From contig JAPLLC010000028.1 of the NCBI GenBank assembly GCA_026387775.1, positions 7,154-56,892 on the forward strand: 49,739 nucleotides of DNA, in the 5' to 3' direction. The translations under genes were made by a program, and so were the position numbers. This document shows positions 24,862 to 32,607 of this stretch, piece by piece; within the stretch, counting starts at the first letter, position 1; each line of letters opens with the position of its first letter. The stretch comes from Candidatus Methylomirabilota bacterium (GTDB lineage Bacteria; Methylomirabilota; Methylomirabilia; Methylomirabilales; 2-02-FULL-66-22). The notes beneath the pieces were generated by a model. The model had not been told where the DNA came from, searched no databases, and saw only the letters and a program-made list of their open reading frames with translations.

Positions 24862-26268
24862 TTACGTCACCAGCTCGCCCTGGACAAACAGGAGCGCGTT
24901 TTCCTGCCGAGCCACGCGCCGCATCTCCGGGGTGAATCCACTCCGGCTGAAAAGCGCGAAGACCTCCCGCCGGCCGGCCTTGCCCCAGGCGACGCGGCGG
25001 GCCTTCTCCAGCAGGTTGCGGTAGATGTCCGTGCCGATCGGGCGCTCGCTCCACTTGACCTCGCCGAACAGGATCGCGTTGGCCTCCTCGTTGAGGCCCA
25101 CCACGTCGATCTCCGCTTGGTCGTCCCACCAGTGTCCGACGCGGTGCAGGGGGAACGGGAGCCCCACGCCCCGTCGCAGGGTCTCGCGGGCGATCCGCTC
25201 GTACGCCCGACCAAGGAGATGCGGCAGGAGAACCTGGACGCGACGGAGCGCGGGGCGGGTCTCGCCCAGCTCCAGGTCGCTGACGTACGGGTAGCCGCAG
25301 GCGAACCAGAAGGCGACGAATGGGTCCTGCAGGCCGTAGAGGGATCGCCGGGACTTCTGGGGCATCTTCTCCGTGATCGGCACATCCCGCTCGACCAACT
25401 GTAGGTCCTCCAAGACGTGCAGGTACTTGTGCAGGACGTTCTTGCCCGGCCCCGTGTCGTTGGCGATCTCGCCGAACTTCCGCCGACCCTGACTGATGGC
25501 CCGCAGGATGGCGAGGTAGTTGCGCGGCTCGCGCAGCTCTTCCTTCAGCAGAAAGTCTACCTCTCGGAACAGGAAGGCCCCGGGGGTGAAAATCTGCTCC
25601 CGGATATTGTCGGCCAGATTCCGGCTGTAATCAAACTGTCGCAGATAGCCCGGCATCCCGCCCAGCACCGCATACGCTTCAACAGCGTGCGCGAACGGGC
25701 GCCGTTTCGGCAGGAATTGGCGCACCCCGGCGAAGTCGAGGGGCCGGACGAGGAGGTCTCCGGTCCGTCGGCCGTAGAGCGGGGTGCGGTGCGCCAGGGT
25801 CTCCGACTCCATCATGGCCATGGAGGAGCCGCAGAGGACAAGGGTCAGCGGCAGGCGCTGTAGCGTCTCGTCCCAGCCCTTCTGGAAGAGCGAGGAGGTG
25901 GCGGGGTTGTTCTCGACCAGATAGGGGTACTCGTCGAGGATCAGCAGGAGTCGCTCCCTGGGTTTCGCGGCCGGCGGCCGAAGGCGCGTGGTCAGATACT
26001 CGAAGGCCTCGAGCCACGTATCGAAGCCCTTCCGGCCAATGAATGGATCGGTGAAGTGCCCGCTCAGGCGAGCAGCGACCTCGCGGAGCTGCTCCCGCTC
26101 CGGCCGCCGGTCCGCCAGGAAATAGATGCCCGCCTTCCCCTGCAGGAACTCCTTCAGCAGGGCGGTCTTCCCTACCCGACGCTTGCCGTAGACAATGAGG
26201 AGCTGGGCGTCCTTCGCCCGCCATCGCGCCTCCAGCCATGCCAGCTCCGCCGTCCGGTTGACGAACAT
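24862..26268 (-). CDS. ATP-binding protein of the archaeal-ATPase/DUF234 family
   Basis: Start at ATG 26268 (MFVNRTAELAWLEARW) with GGAGG 7 bp upstream. The 468-residue protein has Walker A VYGKRRVGKTALL, Walker B LLLILDEYPYL and sensor VLCGSSMAMM, then a winged helix (RRKFGEIANDTGPGKNVLHK, LEDLQLVERD). The C-terminal DUF234 part is PD-(D/E)XK-like: DDQAEIDVVG followed by ILFGEVKWSERP supplies D, E and K. These STAND-like ATPases are widespread in archaea and bacteria in accessory regions; their function is unproven, with defence or mobility suspected. It stands alone with its own palindromic operator. Confidence 0.85.
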   Translation of the reverse strand: MFVNRTAELAWLEARWRAKDAQLLIVYGKRRVGKTALLKEFLQGKAGIYFLADRRPEREQLREVAARLSGHFTDPFIGRKGFDTWLEAFEYLTTRLRPPAAKPRERLLLILDEYPYLVENNPATSSLFQKGWDETLQRLPLTLVLCGSSMAMMESETLAHRTPLYGRRTGDLLVRPLDFAGVRQFLPKRRPFAHAVEAYAVLGGMPGYLRQFDYSRNLADNIREQIFTPGAFLFREVDFLLKEELREPRNYLAILRAISQGRRKFGEIANDTGPGKNVLHKYLHVLEDLQLVERDVPITEKMPQKSRRSLYGLQDPFVAFWFACGYPYVSDLELGETRPALRRVQVLLPHLLGRAYERIARETLRRGVGLPFPLHRVGHWWDDQAEIDVVGLNEEANAILFGEVKWSERPIGTDIYRNLLEKARRVAWGKAGRREVFALFSRSGFTPEMRRVARQENALLFVQGELVT

Positions 26269-26290
26269 GCTTGCCTCCACAGGGTCTTGC

Positions 26291-26323
26291 GTCTACTCAC
26301 GAGTAGTATACTCAAGAGTAGAC
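26291..26323. promoter_or_regulatory. Nested tandem palindromes upstream of the DUF234 ATPase
   Basis: CTACTCACGAGTAG (26293-26306) and TACTCAAGAGTA (26309-26320) are two adjacent palindromes, and GTCTACTC...GAGTAGAC (26291-26323) encloses both. They lie 23 bp upstream of the start codon. The winged-helix part of the ATPase is a candidate binder. Confidence 0.6.
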
Positions 26324-26640
26324 TCGGTGCAAGCCGGAATCGGCAAGAGGCGTCGAATCCTCGCCCGAGCGGTTTGCAGCCGCTGGAGCTTGGCTCAAGG
26401 ATGCGTCAGATGCGGGACGTTGCCAAGAATGACAAGTTGCAGGGAAGGTGCGAAGCGGGACGGCTGATCTCGCGCCCCGATGCTTCGTCAGCGTGGCGAC
26501 ACAAACGACGCAATCGGCGCGGCCGCACTCACCCCCATAGATGAGGGCCCCGCAGGATCACGTGATGGAGATGGAAGTGTATGTGATCTTGACCCCACGC
26601 CGAGACCAGCTCCCGAAATGCGTCGGCTGCGGGTTGCTGC
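26324..26640. other. Gene-free stretch with a solo RAYT end
   Basis: GATGCGGGACGTTGCCAAGA near 26400-26420 resembles one RAYT-element terminus without its partner. Nothing else is recognisable before the TRAP operon. Confidence 0.4.
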
Positions 26641-27921
26641 TCATCTTGCCGGCAGCACCAGATTGGGCAGCCACATGGCCAGTCCCGGGATATAGGTGAC
26701 CAGGAACAGGGCGATCACCAAGGCGATGACGAAGGGCCAGACCTCCCGGGCGAACTCTCCGATGGAGATCCGGGCCAGGGCGCACACCACATACATGATG
26801 GTCCCGACCGGCGGGGTGATGGTCCCGATCATGATGTTGAGGACGAAGACCACGCCGAAGTGAACCAGGTCGATGCCGGCGTGCCCCAGGAGCGGCAGCA
26901 TCACCGGGACCGCCATGATCATGACGGCCAGCCCTTCCATGAAGCAGCCCAGGATCAGCAGCGCCACGTTGATCAGGAGATAGAGCTGCCACTGGACCAG
27001 GTGGGCGTTCTCAACCAGGGCCAGGATCTTCTGCGGCGCCAGCTCGTAGGTGAGCACCCAGCTAAACGGCTGGGCTGCGGACATGATGATCACGATGGAG
27101 GAGGTGCCGACGACCGACTCGGTGATGATCCCCGGGATCTGGGACAAACTGATCTCGCGATACACGAAATAGCCCAGGATGAAGGCGTAGGCGGCGCCGG
27201 CGGCCGCCGCCTCGGTGGGGGTCATGACGCCGCCGATGATCCCGCCCAGGATGATGGCGGGCATGCCCAGCGGCGGGATGGCGCGCAGCAGCGCGCTGGA
27301 GACCTCGCGCCGAGTGGCCCGCTTCTCGCTCGGGTAGTTCCGCCGCTTCGCGAGGAAGTAGATGAAGATCATCAGGACGATCCCCATGAGCACGCCGGGA
27401 ACCGCCCCTGCCAAAAGCAGCCGCCCGATGGAGGCGCTGGCGATGGAGCCGTAGATGACGAAGGGAATGCTGGGGGGGATGATGGGCCCGATGGTGCCGG
27501 CCGCGGCCACGATTGACGCCGAGAAGGGCACCCCGTATCCCACCTTCTTCATGGCCGGGATGAGGACGGTGCCGCTGCCGGCGGCATCCGCCACCCCCGA
27601 CCCCGACATCCCCGCCATGATCATGTTGGTCACCACGACCACGTGGGCCAGCCCACCCCGGATGTGGCCCACCAGCACCCTGGCGAGCTGCACGAGCCGG
27701 TCGGTGATCCCGCCCGTGTTCATGAGGTTGCCTGCCAGGATGAAGAAGGGAATGGCCAGGAGGGGGAAGGTGTCGATTCCGCCGATCATCCGCTGGACCA
27801 TCCCCTGCAGCGGAATTTGGGGCCCGAAGGCCATGTACACCGTGGCGGCGATGGCCATGGACCACGCAATCGGCGCGCTGAGGGCGAACAGGATCAGCAT
27901 GATGACGAAGAGCCAGAGCAT
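26641..27921 (-). CDS. dctM: TRAP transporter large permease (DctM)
   Basis: The 426-residue membrane protein has a dozen hydrophobic segments and DctM hallmarks: PLLAIPFFILAGNLMNTGGI, MAGMSGSGVADAAGSGTVLIP, GTIGPIIPPSIPFVIYG, and PTEAAAAGAAYAF. It forms the substrate-translocating subunit, driven by a sodium or proton gradient. It starts 5 bp after the DctQ stop and is the last gene of the DctP-DctQ-DctM operon. The start is ATG 27921. Complete and typical in length. Confidence 0.95.
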   Translation of the reverse strand: MLWLFVIMLILFALSAPIAWSMAIAATVYMAFGPQIPLQGMVQRMIGGIDTFPLLAIPFFILAGNLMNTGGITDRLVQLARVLVGHIRGGLAHVVVVTNMIMAGMSGSGVADAAGSGTVLIPAMKKVGYGVPFSASIVAAAGTIGPIIPPSIPFVIYGSIASASIGRLLLAGAVPGVLMGIVLMIFIYFLAKRRNYPSEKRATRREVSSALLRAIPPLGMPAIILGGIIGGVMTPTEAAAAGAAYAFILGYFVYREISLSQIPGIITESVVGTSSIVIIMSAAQPFSWVLTYELAPQKILALVENAHLVQWQLYLLINVALLILGCFMEGLAVMIMAVPVMLPLLGHAGIDLVHFGVVFVLNIMIGTITPPVGTIMYVVCALARISIGEFAREVWPFVIALVIALFLVTYIPGLAMWLPNLVLPAR

Positions 27922-27926
27922 TCGAC

Positions 27927-28403
27927 CTACTCCTCACCTTGCAGGGCGCCGCGCAGGTGGCGGGTGATGTCTCCGAGCGTATGCAGGAAGATCAGGGCGG
28001 CGGAGACCGGGACAACGGCGTAGATCACGTACTGGGGGACCTTCAGTGTGGCGGTGATCTGCGTCGCCGCGGCCGTGAGGATCCAGCCGTAATAGCCGAT
28101 GACGAGCATGAGGCCGAGCGTGGTCAGGTCGACGAGCACCAGGGTCCACGCACGCAGCCGCTGGGGAAGGACTGTCAAAAGGCCGTCGATGGCAATGTGC
28201 CGCTTGCGCTTGGTGCAGATCACCGCCCCCGCAAAGACGACCCAGATGAAGGCGTAGCGGGCGAACTCCTCGGCCCACTGGATGGGGCTGTTGAAAATAT
28301 ACCGGCTCACCACGTTGGCGAACGTGGCCAGCGACATCAACACCATGAACAGGCCGGCTACCAGCTCTTCGAAGTACTCGACCACGAAACGAATCTGCGG
28401 CAT
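27927..28403 (-). CDS. dctQ: TRAP transporter small permease (DctQ)
   Basis: Start at ATG 28403 (MPQIRFVVEYFEELVAG) with CCGGAGG upstream. The 158-residue protein has four membrane segments, and the family motifs VVSRYIFNSPIQWAEEFAR and IWVVFAGAVICTKRKRHIAID are clear. DctQ couples the binding protein to DctM. It sits 61 bp downstream of the DctP stop and 5 bp upstream of DctM. Confidence 0.93.
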   Translation of the reverse strand: MPQIRFVVEYFEELVAGLFMVLMSLATFANVVSRYIFNSPIQWAEEFARYAFIWVVFAGAVICTKRKRHIAIDGLLTVLPQRLRAWTLVLVDLTTLGLMLVIGYYGWILTAAATQITATLKVPQYVIYAVVPVSAALIFLHTLGDITRHLRGALQGEE

Positions 28404-28464
28404 CGGGCACGACCTCCGGCCGGGGGCGGGGCAGACGCGCCCCGCCCCCGGATCTGGGACGGAT

Positions 28465-29505
28465 CTACTTGGCGGCTTCCACAACCTTCTCGTAGAAACC
28501 CTTCCCGAACACCGGCTCGAACTCTTTCCAGGCGTCCTTGGTCTTCTCGGCGAAATCGGCCTTGTTGACCACCGTGACGGTCATGCCCTTGTCCTTCAGG
28601 TCCTGGAGATTCTGCTTGTTCATCCCGATCTGCATGTCGGTCTCGTAGTCTCCGGCATCCTGCGTGCTCTTCACGAAGATCGCACGCAGCTCCGGGGAGA
28701 GGCCCTGGAAGAATTTCTCGTTGGTGACCAGAACCAGGTTCATGGCCATGTGGCCCGTGAGGGCCACGTACTTCTGGACCTCGTAGAACTTGTGGGAGTA
28801 GATCGTGTTCAGCGGATTCTCCTGTCCCTCCACCACGCCGAGCTGGAGCGCGGTGTACAGCTCCGCCACGGCCATCGGGGTCGTCGCGGCACCGAGCGTC
28901 ACCAGGGCGGCCTTCGCCATCGGGGAATCCATGGTGCGGATCTTCAGCCCCTTGACGTCCTCGGGCTTGGCCACCTGCTTGGTCTTGGTGGTCAAATGCC
29001 TCTCCCCATACCACCAGCCCATGTCCAGGATGCGGATCCCGCTCTCCTTGGCGGCCCGCTCGTTCAGCTCCGCCATGAGCGGCCCGCGCGCCACCTTGAT
29101 CAGCTTGGGGCGGATCTCGTCTTCGCTGTTCCCCTTCAGAACGTACGGCATACCCAGGACGCCGATCGGCCCCCACCCCTGGAACTGGGCCAGCATGCTT
29201 GGGCCGGTCAAGGCGATCTGGATGACCCCGTTCTTGACCTGCTCCACCATGTCCTTCTCGCTGCCCAGCTGGTTGGCGGGGAAGACGTGCACGGTGACGG
29301 CGCCGCCCGTGCGCTCCTTCATCAGCTCCGCGAACTTCAGCGATCCTTTGTGATAGGACATCTCCACGACGCCCGAGTGGCCCAGCTTGACGTTCATCTT
29401 GGGGAAGGCGGTGCCCGCCGCGGCCGGGGCCGCCCCCCACGCAAGCGAGAGCATCGCGACGAGCCCCCCCACAACCACCAGACTCTTCAGCGCTCGATTC
29501 CTCAT
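28465..29505 (-). CDS. dctP: TRAP transporter substrate-binding protein (DctP)
   Basis: Start at ATG 29505 with GAAAGGAGA upstream. The 346-residue precursor has a signal peptide ending near GAAPAAAG (residues 1-31). Motifs include FPANQLGSEKDMVEQVKNG and VKGLKIRTMDSP, where R190 is the conserved arginine that binds the substrate carboxylate in DctP proteins, then GVVEGQENPLNTIYSHKFYEVQKY. It captures an organic acid in the periplasm for DctQM. The neighbouring GntR-family gene probably regulates the operon. The ligand cannot be read from sequence. Confidence 0.95.
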   Translation of the reverse strand: MRNRALKSLVVVGGLVAMLSLAWGAAPAAAGTAFPKMNVKLGHSGVVEMSYHKGSLKFAELMKERTGGAVTVHVFPANQLGSEKDMVEQVKNGVIQIALTGPSMLAQFQGWGPIGVLGMPYVLKGNSEDEIRPKLIKVARGPLMAELNERAAKESGIRILDMGWWYGERHLTTKTKQVAKPEDVKGLKIRTMDSPMAKAALVTLGAATTPMAVAELYTALQLGVVEGQENPLNTIYSHKFYEVQKYVALTGHMAMNLVLVTNEKFFQGLSPELRAIFVKSTQDAGDYETDMQIGMNKQNLQDLKDKGMTVTVVNKADFAEKTKDAWKEFEPVFGKGFYEKVVEAAK

Positions 29506-29706
29506 CGCCCTTCTCCTTTCGTCAGAATGACATGCGCGCATGCGCCTCGGCGCGCTTTCGCGGTGCTGCCCCTCCCCCAAACCCCGCCACCTGGATCCGG
29601 CGGAATGGGCGCACGGACACGGGGGCTGCCGGCCGAGGCCTTGAGGTCGGCGGCATGGGCCCCCACAAAATCGGCGAGCTGCTTTCCGTAGCTGCGCGCA
29701 GCGGGG

Positions 29707-30408
29707 TCAGTCGGTTCCACCTTCCGTCGCGCCCTGCACCTCTCCGGATCCGAAATAGCCGCGAATCGCCTGCTGTTTGGCGAGCCGCATGTGCTCGCTC
29801 ATCAGTTGCGTGGCCGCGACGATGTCTCCCTTGAGAAGCAGATCGATGATTTGCAGATGAATCTTGAGAAAGCGACGAGGCCCGTCCGGCGTTCGATTCC
29901 CGAAGCCGGCGAATATCTGGATCTGGTCGCGGAGGTTTTCAAGCAGCGTGGTGATGCGGGCGTTGCCCGCCGCCCGGACGATCTCGGCGTGCAGCTCCAT
30001 GTCCGCGGCGACCGCGAGTCTGACTGTGCCTTTGCGCAGCGCCGCTTCCGCCGCCGTGAATTGGCGCCTGAGGCGGCGGAGGGTCGCCGCGGAGAGGTTG
30101 GCATTCGTGCGCTGCAGGGCGTAGCACTCCAGCGCCTCCCGCAGATCGAAGACCTCTTCGATCTCCTGGCGGGAGAAACGCTTGACGCGCGTTCCCACGT
30201 GGGGAATCGTCTCGACCAGGCCACTCTGTTGGAGGCGAATCAAGGCCTCGCGGATGGGGGTGTCGCTCACCTTGAGAGTCCTGCCGAGCTCCTGGATGCG
30301 CAGCCAATCGCCGGCTTCCAGCTTGCCGCTGTTGATCCAGCCCCAGATGCGTTGATGGACACGATCGACCAGCGTCAGCGGGGTGATGGGTGCGGCGGCG
30401 AGTCTCAT
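29707..30408 (-). CDS. GntR-family (FadR subfamily) transcription regulator
   Basis: Start taken at ATG 30408 (MRLAAAPITPL), 4 bp after AGGAAA; a GTG at 30423 is an alternative. The 233-residue protein has an N-terminal winged helix with GDWLRIQELGRTLKVSDTPI and REALIRLQQSGLVETIPHVG, then an all-helical FCD ligand domain with FDLREALECYALQ and MELHAEIVRAAGN. FCD regulators sense carboxylates. Its position 200 bp upstream of dctP, in the same direction, suggests that it controls the transporter in response to the transported acid. Confidence 0.9.
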   Translation of the reverse strand: MRLAAAPITPLTLVDRVHQRIWGWINSGKLEAGDWLRIQELGRTLKVSDTPIREALIRLQQSGLVETIPHVGTRVKRFSRQEIEEVFDLREALECYALQRTNANLSAATLRRLRRQFTAAEAALRKGTVRLAVAADMELHAEIVRAAGNARITTLLENLRDQIQIFAGFGNRTPDGPRRFLKIHLQIIDLLLKGDIVAATQLMSEHMRLAKQQAIRGYFGSGEVQGATEGGTD

Positions 30409-30484
30409 GGCTTTCCTGGTCACTGGATCGTTTCCCCGAGGAGAGTCGGAGGTTCCCGCTCGTGCAGAGTGGCGTCCGGGGCGG

Positions 30485-30513
30485 AAGATATTAGATATGA
30501 TATATAATGTCAA
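30485..30513 (-). promoter_or_regulatory. Promoter of the GntR-TRAP cluster
   Basis: On the minus strand TTGACA (30513-30508), 17 bp, then TATCTT (30490-30485), within an ATAT-rich stretch that could also be an FCD-regulator site. Confidence 0.5.
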
Positions 30514-30741
30514 CCCAATTTGGGTCGACAGTCAGAGTCCGGCCGGTCCGAGGGGCCGCAAGGCACAGGGGGGCGCGTCGAGAGCGACGCTGCTTCTCGT
30601 TTGGACTTACTGTAACCGCGAGGAGGCCGATCTCACGCGGACGCTTCTTGGGGAGGGAGCGTCCTTCTCACACGCCGCCCTGGCCCGCGCCACTCGTTGA
30701 GCGACGCCGGAAGACCGCCGGTCCCCCGTAGTGCCTCGCCT

Positions 30742-30935
30742 GGCAGGATACTGAAGAACTCGTTTCGCCCAGCCTGCTCAAAAAGGTCCAGATGCAAGGC
30801 GGCTCGCCGGGTACCCATCCGCAGGATGGGTGCAGGCGCGAGACGTACTTCGCGTACGTCGCAGCGCCGCGCGAGCGTGCGGGGTACCCACCAAAGGTGG
30901 GTCTCCGCAGATGGGCCTCTTTCAGCAGCCTGTTA
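30742..30935. repeat. Palindromic dispersed repeat, copy C (expanded)
   Basis: Carries the family ends (GGCAGGATACTGAAGAACTC; TTTCAGCAGCCTGTTA), but the middle is replaced by extra hairpins GGGTACCCATCC...GGATGGGT and GGGTACCCACC...GGTGGGT. Its last three bases (TTA) are the stop codon of the amidohydrolase fragment. The preceding 30540-30741 contains nothing I can identify. Confidence 0.82.
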
Positions 30936-31160
30936 GAACTCGAAGAGCTCCGCCGGGTTATCGACGAGGATCTTGCGGCGCGTCACGTCGTCCGGCGCCC
31001 ATTCCAGGAGCAGGTCGACCAGGCGCGCCTCGTCGGGCTTGGCGTCCGCGGGCTCGGACGGGTGCGGCCAGTTGCTGGCCCACAGCATGCGCTCGGGCGC
31101 GTGCCGGACGAGCGTCTTGGCCAGCGCCCCCACGTCCTCGTAGCGCGGCGGGCCGGTCCT
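30933..31160 (-). pseudogene. Amidohydrolase C-terminal fragment
   Basis: The minus frame gives PPRYEDVGALAKTLV, RMLWASNWPHPSEP and KILVDNPAELFEF, the C-terminal end of an amidohydrolase-2 type (dicarboxylate lactonase-like) TIM barrel. The metal-binding front part is absent. Upstream, the frame stays open but becomes low-complexity nonsense, so this is a truncated gene of about 75 codons. Its stop codon lies within palindromic repeat copy C. Confidence 0.75.
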
Positions 31161-31746
31161 GGATATCGCATGCCGACTTGACGTGTCAACAGGAAAGAAG
31201 AGGTGGAGGGACCCCGGCTCGGACACCGGTGCGCACCGGGTGTGGACCCCGATGCATCGGGGATGACCGCTCGCGGCGGCCGACCACGTCGGAACTGGCG
31301 AACGGATTACGCGACAAGGACCTGACCCGGGGGCACTGTCCGGAAAGAAGACTGTTCCACTTGAACCGTTCCGCCGATATATATCTTGGGTCCGCGGCGA
31401 GGTCTCCGAGGAGGTCGCCCCACCGGTGCGACTGCCGGCAGTCCGGTCAGGCCGTTCTCGGACTAGTGCATCGGGACCGCGATCCGCATCGCCGCGCTTC
31501 GGCCCGCAAAGACGGGACATCAGAGACTGGCTCTTGACAAAGCTGCGCGTGCAAGACAATACTGCGTCGCCATGTCGCAGCCTGGACGATCTTGGTGGCT
31601 CTGAGGATCGAGCATGCCGATCATCCGGAAGCATGTTATCCGTTGACGCGTTCGCTGCTCGCGGTTCCGCGTGCTCGGTCGCCGCTTTCCATCACCCATC
31701 AGGTTCGTCCGACACTCGACGCAGCCTCACACGCAAGGAGGTGGAC
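31161..31746. other. Gene-free stretch of about 590 bp
   Basis: No coding region is supportable. Short hairpins occur near 31220-31262. TTGACA at 31534-31539 followed 17 bp later by CAATAC is a possible promoter for the binding-protein/kinase pair at 31747. Confidence 0.35.
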
Positions 31747-32604
31747 ATGCACACCCGTCCTACCTCGGATGGTGCGAGCCCCTGGCTCCTTCTCTGCTGC
31801 ATGGCGATCACCTTCGCCGCCGGCCCCTCCGTTGCCGCGGCGGCACCCGCTCCTCCGGCGGCCCTGGTCTTCGCCGGCTCGGGAGCCAATCTCGCGATCA
31901 CGCGGCTCCTCGCCCAGGCTTTTGTTCGGACGTACCCTGATGTCGCGATCGAGGTGCCGGCCAGCATTGGCTCCACCGGGGGAATCCAGGCGGCGGCCGA
32001 CGGTAGTGTCGCCGTGGGTCTGGTCTCCCGCCCCCTGAAGGAGCAGGAAAAGGCCCTGGGGCTGGCGCTCCGGCCGTACGCCCGCTCTGCGATCGTCTTC
32101 GGGGCGCATCCGACCGTGGTCGACGACGGGCTCACCTTCGACGAACTGCTCGGCATCTACCGCGGAACGAAGACCCGCTGGCGCGACGGGCGCGAGATCG
32201 TCGTCCTGACCCGGCAGCCCACGGACAGCGGGATCGAGGCGCTGGAGCTTAAGATCCCCGGCTTCCGGGAGGTGTACGCAGAGAGCCAGAAGGCCAAGCG
32301 CTGGATCACCCTCTATACCGACCAGGACATGAACCAGACCCTCGTGAAAACCCCCTATGCCATCGGGCTCTTGGACCTGGGGATCATCCAGTCGGAGCAC
32401 CTGACCGTGAAGCCCCTCCGGATCAACGGAGTCGCCCCCACCGAGCAGTCGGTTCTGAACGGGACCTACCCGCTCGTCAAGAGGCTGGCGTTCGTCTATC
32501 GAGAGGCGATGCTCGCCCCGACCGCGAAGGCCTTCCTCGATTTTGTGCGCTCGAGAGCGGCTCAGCAGATCTTGCGTACGCACAACTACCAACCGGCCGA
32601 GTGA
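31747..32604 (+). CDS. PstS-like periplasmic substrate-binding protein
   Basis: Start at ATG 31747 with AAGGAGGTGG upstream. The 285-residue precursor has a signal peptide (ITFAAGPSVAAAAPA). ALVFAGSGANLAITRLLAQA and PASIGSTGGIQAAADG match the phosphate/oxyanion-binding loops of PstS-like proteins; LTFDELLGIYRG, LVKRLAFVYRE and FLDFVRSRAAQQIL are typical of the fold. No permease or ATPase gene follows. Instead a hybrid kinase starts 4 bp after the stop, so this protein likely presents a ligand to the kinase sensor rather than importing it. The ligand is not known; an oxyanion is plausible. Confidence 0.88.
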   Translation: MHTRPTSDGASPWLLLCCMAITFAAGPSVAAAAPAPPAALVFAGSGANLAITRLLAQAFVRTYPDVAIEVPASIGSTGGIQAAADGSVAVGLVSRPLKEQEKALGLALRPYARSAIVFGAHPTVVDDGLTFDELLGIYRGTKTRWRDGREIVVLTRQPTDSGIEALELKIPGFREVYAESQKAKRWITLYTDQDMNQTLVKTPYAIGLLDLGIIQSEHLTVKPLRINGVAPTEQSVLNGTYPLVKRLAFVYREAMLAPTAKAFLDFVRSRAAQQILRTHNYQPAE

Positions 32605-32607
32605 GCC

